Notes under the pieces: generated by a model
What the model was told of the DNA's origin: nothing
The model's database searches: none
The model's input: only the letters and a program-made list of their open reading frames with translations
Made by a program: the position numbers and the translations under genes
Shown: in pieces, positions 61,289-64,000 of the stretch
Numbering within the stretch: the stretch's first letter is position 1
Layout of the letters: each line of letters opens with the position of its first letter
Assembly: GCA_963728655.1 (NCBI GenBank)
Contig: CAVSLD010000006.1
Span: 1,054,001-1,118,000 of the forward strand
Length of the DNA: 64,000 nt
From: Iamia sp963728655
Lineage (GTDB): Bacteria; Actinomycetota; Acidimicrobiia; Acidimicrobiales; Iamiaceae
Reading direction: 5' to 3'

Positions 61289-62110
61289 CTACTCGCGGTC
61301 GCGCTCGGGGACGGTGCGGAAGGTGCGGCTGGCGACGACGAGGCCCACCGCGCCCCACGCGGCCAGCACGCCCAGGTGGCGCAGGGTCGGCCCCAGGGCG
61401 ACGGACCCGGGGTCGAAGGCGTCGACGAGGGCGGCGACGAGGGGCTCGACGGGGAAGGCCTCGCCCACGATCCGCAGCCCGTCGGGCAGCTGGCTGGAGG
61501 GGATGAACACCCCCGACACGAAGAACAGGGGGAGGACGATGGCGTTGGTGATCGCAGGGGCGGCGTCCTCGTTGCGCACGAGTGCGGTGGCGGCCACGCC
61601 GAGGCAGCACAGGGCGATCGAGCCGAGCAGGAGGGCGGCGAGCAGCAGCGGCACGTGGGCGAGGGGCAGGGACACCCCGAAGGCGGCCCGTCCCACCGCC
61701 AGCAGCACCAGGGTGACCGTCGTGCTGGTGAGCAGGACGCGCCCGACCAGGCCGCCGAACACGACCCACATCGGGACGGGGGTGATCCGGATGCGCTTGA
61801 GCATCCCCCGCTCCCGCTTGAACACCAGGTTGAGGGCCATGGAGGTGAAGCCCGAGGCGACCAGGGCGAAGGCCACGAAGCCAGGCACCATCTGCTGGGC
61901 GATGGTGACCGACGAGCCCTCGGTGACCGGGTCGTCGCCGAAGATCGAGGTGAAGATCACCAGGAACAGCACGGGCAGGGCGGCGCTGAAGAACAGGTCC
62001 GTGGGCTCGCGCAGGAACGTGGTGACCTCGAAGCGCACCTGGGCCCGCAGCGCCCGTCCGTGCCCGGAGGGCGCGGGACGGGTCCCCGCGGTGGTCGACG
62101 CGTCGGTCAC
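61289..62110 (-). CDS. ABC-2 type transporter permease
   Basis: A 273-residue membrane protein with six predicted helices, typical of ABC-2 permeases of drug/polysaccharide exporters. VRFEVTTFLREPTDLFFSAA precedes helix 1; LKRIRITPVPMWVVFGGLVG and VLPLFFVSGVFIPSSQLPDG are characteristic. The GTG at 62110 overlaps the ATPase stop (GTGA). With the ATPase it forms an exporter; the cargo is unknown. Confidence 0.9.
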   Translation of the reverse strand: MTDASTTAGTRPAPSGHGRALRAQVRFEVTTFLREPTDLFFSAALPVLFLVIFTSIFGDDPVTEGSSVTIAQQMVPGFVAFALVASGFTSMALNLVFKRERGMLKRIRITPVPMWVVFGGLVGRVLLTSTTVTLVLLAVGRAAFGVSLPLAHVPLLLAALLLGSIALCCLGVAATALVRNEDAAPAITNAIVLPLFFVSGVFIPSSQLPDGLRIVGEAFPVEPLVAALVDAFDPGSVALGPTLRHLGVLAAWGAVGLVVASRTFRTVPERDRE

Positions 62111-63060
62111 GGTCCGCCCCCGACCGGCTCCTCGTGGACCGTGGCGGGTGCGGGCGCACCCGGGGCGGCCACCAGCTCCAGGTACACGTCCTCCAGCGAG
62201 GGGCGGTCGACGCGCAGGCCGGCCAGCTCGTGGCCCCTCGCCGCGGCCCACCCGCAGAGGTGGGCCAGCGCGGCGGTGGGGGCGTCGGTCCGGACCACGA
62301 CCCCGTCGGCGTCGACGGAGAGGTCACCGTCGACTGCCGGGAGGTCGGTCGACGGCACCCCCGGCGGCAGGGTGAAGCGCACCCGCGTGCGGTGGCCCCC
62401 GGCCACGTCGGCCAGGGTGCCGTCGGCCACGATGGTGCCGTCGCGGATGACGGCGACGTGGTCGGCCAGGTGCTCGGCCTCCTCCAGGTAGTGCGTGGTC
62501 AGGAAGATCGTCACGCCGAGGGTGCGGAGCCCGGCGATCACGTCCCACGCGTGGCGGCGGGCCTCGGGGTCGAAGCCGGTGGTGGGTTCGTCCAGGAACA
62601 CGAGGTCGGGGCGGCCGATGAGGGCGAGGGCCACCTCGACCCGTCGGCGCTGGCCCCCCGACAGGCGCTCCAGGCGGACGTCGCCGTGGTCGGCCAGGTC
62701 GACCAGGTCGAGCATCTCGTCGACGCGGTGGGGGTCCGGGAAGTAGGTGGCCCACAGGGTGAGGACCTCTCGGGCCGAGTGGCGCACCCCCAGCTCCCCG
62801 GACTGGAGAACGCAGCCGAGCCGGGCCCGCTCGGCTGGCCCGAAGTGGACGGGGTCGACCCCCAGGACCTCGACCTCGCCTGCGGTCCGGGTGCGGAAGC
62901 CCTCGAGGATCTCGACGGTCGTCGTCTTGCCCGCCCCGTTGGGGCCGAGGAAGGCGAAGATCTCCCCAGGCGCGACCTCGAGGTCGACCCCGGCCACCGC
63001 GTCGCGGTCGCCGTAGGTGCGACGCAGCCCGCGGGTGCGGACGATGGGGGAGCCGGGCAC
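62107..63060 (-). CDS. ABC transporter ATP-binding protein
   Basis: A 317-residue ATPase with Walker A FLGPNGAGKTTTVEILEGF, the Q-loop VLQSGELG, the signature LSGGQRRRVEVALALIG and Walker B LVFLDEPTTGFDPEARRHAW, then H-loop LTTHYLEEAEHL. A C-terminal extension of about 90 residues (TRVRFTLPPGVPSTD onward) is typical of DrrA-like exporters. GTG 63060 is preferred because TACCCT on the minus strand ends 7 nt upstream; GTG 63078 is an alternative. Confidence 0.93.
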   Translation of the reverse strand: MPGSPIVRTRGLRRTYGDRDAVAGVDLEVAPGEIFAFLGPNGAGKTTTVEILEGFRTRTAGEVEVLGVDPVHFGPAERARLGCVLQSGELGVRHSAREVLTLWATYFPDPHRVDEMLDLVDLADHGDVRLERLSGGQRRRVEVALALIGRPDLVFLDEPTTGFDPEARRHAWDVIAGLRTLGVTIFLTTHYLEEAEHLADHVAVIRDGTIVADGTLADVAGGHRTRVRFTLPPGVPSTDLPAVDGDLSVDADGVVVRTDAPTAALAHLCGWAAARGHELAGLRVDRPSLEDVYLELVAAPGAPAPATVHEEPVGGGP

Positions 63061-63103
63061 GGCGCCGAGGGTACCCACGGCTCCCGCCCCGGGGCGGGCG
63101 GCG

Positions 63104-64000
63104 TCAGCCGTCGACGATGTCCAGGGCCCAGAGCGGCATCGTCCGGGTGACGGGGTCGTAGGACCGCAGCCAGGTGGGCAGCCACACGGGGTCGGCCATG
63201 TCCGAGGGGTGGTGGCCCCCGAACAGCGCCCCGGCCAGGGCGGGGAGCAGGTCGAAGGTGAACGACAGCGTCCAGGTGGCCATGCGGACGTGGGTGGAGG
63301 GGTGGCGGAGCCGGTGGGCGCCCCAGAGGCCGGCGACGGTGCCGAGCAGGGTGGCCCAGGCCATCACGGCCAGGGCGACGGCCATGCCACCGGCGTAGCC
63401 CAGGCGTCGCCCGCCGGTGGCCCGGTGGACGTCGAAGGCCACGGTCTTGTGCTCCACCTCCTCGGCCAGGTGCCAGAGGAACAGGGTGGTGGCCACCGGG
63501 TCGGCGCCGCGGAAGAGCTCCGAGGCCCGCCGGTCGACCCACCGGGCGACGAGGAAGGCGATGGTCTCGGCCCCCGCGGCGTAGGCCAGCCCGAAGCGCT
63601 CCGAGCGGCGACCCAGCCAGGCGAGCAGGCGGGCCGTCCAACGGTCGATGCGGGCCAGGCCGGGACGGCGGGCGAGGAGGGTCCGGTTGAAGCGGGCGTG
63701 GGCGCCGTGGTGGGCCGTCTCCTGGCCGATCCACGCCTCGGCCTCGGCGCGGAGCGGCTCGTCCAGGCGGGGGAGGGCGGTCCGCACCGAGGCCACGACG
63801 TAGGGCTCGACGTGGGGCATCAGCAGCGACACGGCGTTGGCCACGCAGGCCAGCTCCGGCTGCCGGGGCGTCCAGTCCGGGTCCTGGTCCTCGGGCCACT
63901 CGAAGCGGAGGCGGCGCACCTGGGGCGGCGCGGGCCCGTCGCCGGGCGGGGCCCAGCCCCCCACCGACGGCGGGACGGCGACGACGGGCGGGGCGACCAC
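63104..64000 (-). CDS. Metal-dependent hydrolase (PF10118-like), possibly partial
   Basis: A protein of up to 298 residues whose start may lie beyond the window edge. The core resembles the predicted metal-dependent hydrolase family PF10118: WIGQETAHHGAHARFNRTLL and LWHLAEEVEHKTVAFDVHRA carry Glu and His residues able to bind a di-metal centre. A hydrophobic segment AGGMAVALAVMAWATLLGTV may be a membrane helix. Reaction unknown. The first 30 residues are Pro/Val/Gly rich, and a GTG occurs at the last base of the window. Confidence 0.75.
   Translation of the reverse strand: MVAPPVVAVPPSVGGWAPPGDGPAPPQVRRLRFEWPEDQDPDWTPRQPELACVANAVSLLMPHVEPYVVASVRTALPRLDEPLRAEAEAWIGQETAHHGAHARFNRTLLARRPGLARIDRWTARLLAWLGRRSERFGLAYAAGAETIAFLVARWVDRRASELFRGADPVATTLFLWHLAEEVEHKTVAFDVHRATGGRRLGYAGGMAVALAVMAWATLLGTVAGLWGAHRLRHPSTHVRMATWTLSFTFDLLPALAGALFGGHHPSDMADPVWLPTWLRSYDPVTRTMPLWALDIVDG

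Overview
The window is a very GC-rich, densely coded bacterial chromosome segment made of housekeeping operons. The mycobacterial-type integration host factor gene (mihF), the mihF/rpoZ/coaBC/metK/priA/def/fmt order, an intact arginine cluster with an actinobacterial-style ARG-box palindrome, and many genes with a TANNNT box 6-9 nt before an ATG/GTG (apparently leaderless mRNAs) point to an actinobacterium. I infer a deep-branching, Acidimicrobiia-like (Iamia-type) lineage, but this comes from gene content and order only. No tRNA, rRNA, CRISPR array, phage or transposase gene was seen.

Layout. 1-8864: pyrimidine genes pyrB(3' end)-pyrC, an AlaX-type editing protein, carA-carB-pyrD-pyrF. A regulatory leader before carA holds an extended -10 promoter, a PyrR-type RNA site, a 24-codon leader ORF and an intrinsic terminator inside that ORF. 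8888-14762: mihF, an archaeal-type cytidylate kinase where gmk usually sits, rpoZ, coaBC, metK, priA. 14773-18852: two MFS transporters, a MarR regulator and an RsmC-like methyltransferase, interrupting the usual priA-def link. 18959-22763: def-fmt-rsmB (frameshifted)-phosphotransferase. 22882-27178: a Mog/MoaB-type protein, then an FMN riboswitch and ribD-ribE-ribBA-ribH. 27175-29252: TetR plus a DUF1254-type lipoprotein. 29412-33194: HAD hydrolase, FKBP, hisG, cold-shock-like protein, secreted DUF4214-type protein. 33220-36946: a response regulator-histidine kinase-molybdoenzyme operon on the minus strand. 37038-38503: galE and a DUF1844-like gene. 38574-45277: infC (apparent ATA start)-rpmI-rplT-rRNA methyltransferase-soluble histidine kinase-pheS-pheT. 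45303-47608: divergent MFS/TetR pair. 47692-57434: argC-argJ, argB-argD-argF-argR-argG, argH. 57566-58735: ArsR-SRPBCC-thioesterase. 59023-60796: argS. 60804-64000, minus strand: VOC protein, ABC-2 permease and ATPase, metal-dependent hydrolase.

The most unusual signal outside the genes is a set of interspersed palindromes of almost constant length (51-53 bp). At least three sequence classes occur in intergenic gaps (class B: four copies; class A: three; class C/D: four). Classes A and B tend to have CGAAC...GTTCG ends, class C/D CCGTTC...GAACGG ends. They look like a REP/MITE-like set without a local transposase. Two 126-bp linkers, each an ATGA-to-ATGA 41-codon mini-ORF containing shared repeat modules, join argB to argD and argF to argR.

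Three genes show apparent single-base frameshifts (rsmB near 21295, a small ORF near 50695, the argS 5' end near 59053). Either the assembly carries indel errors or some of these are real.
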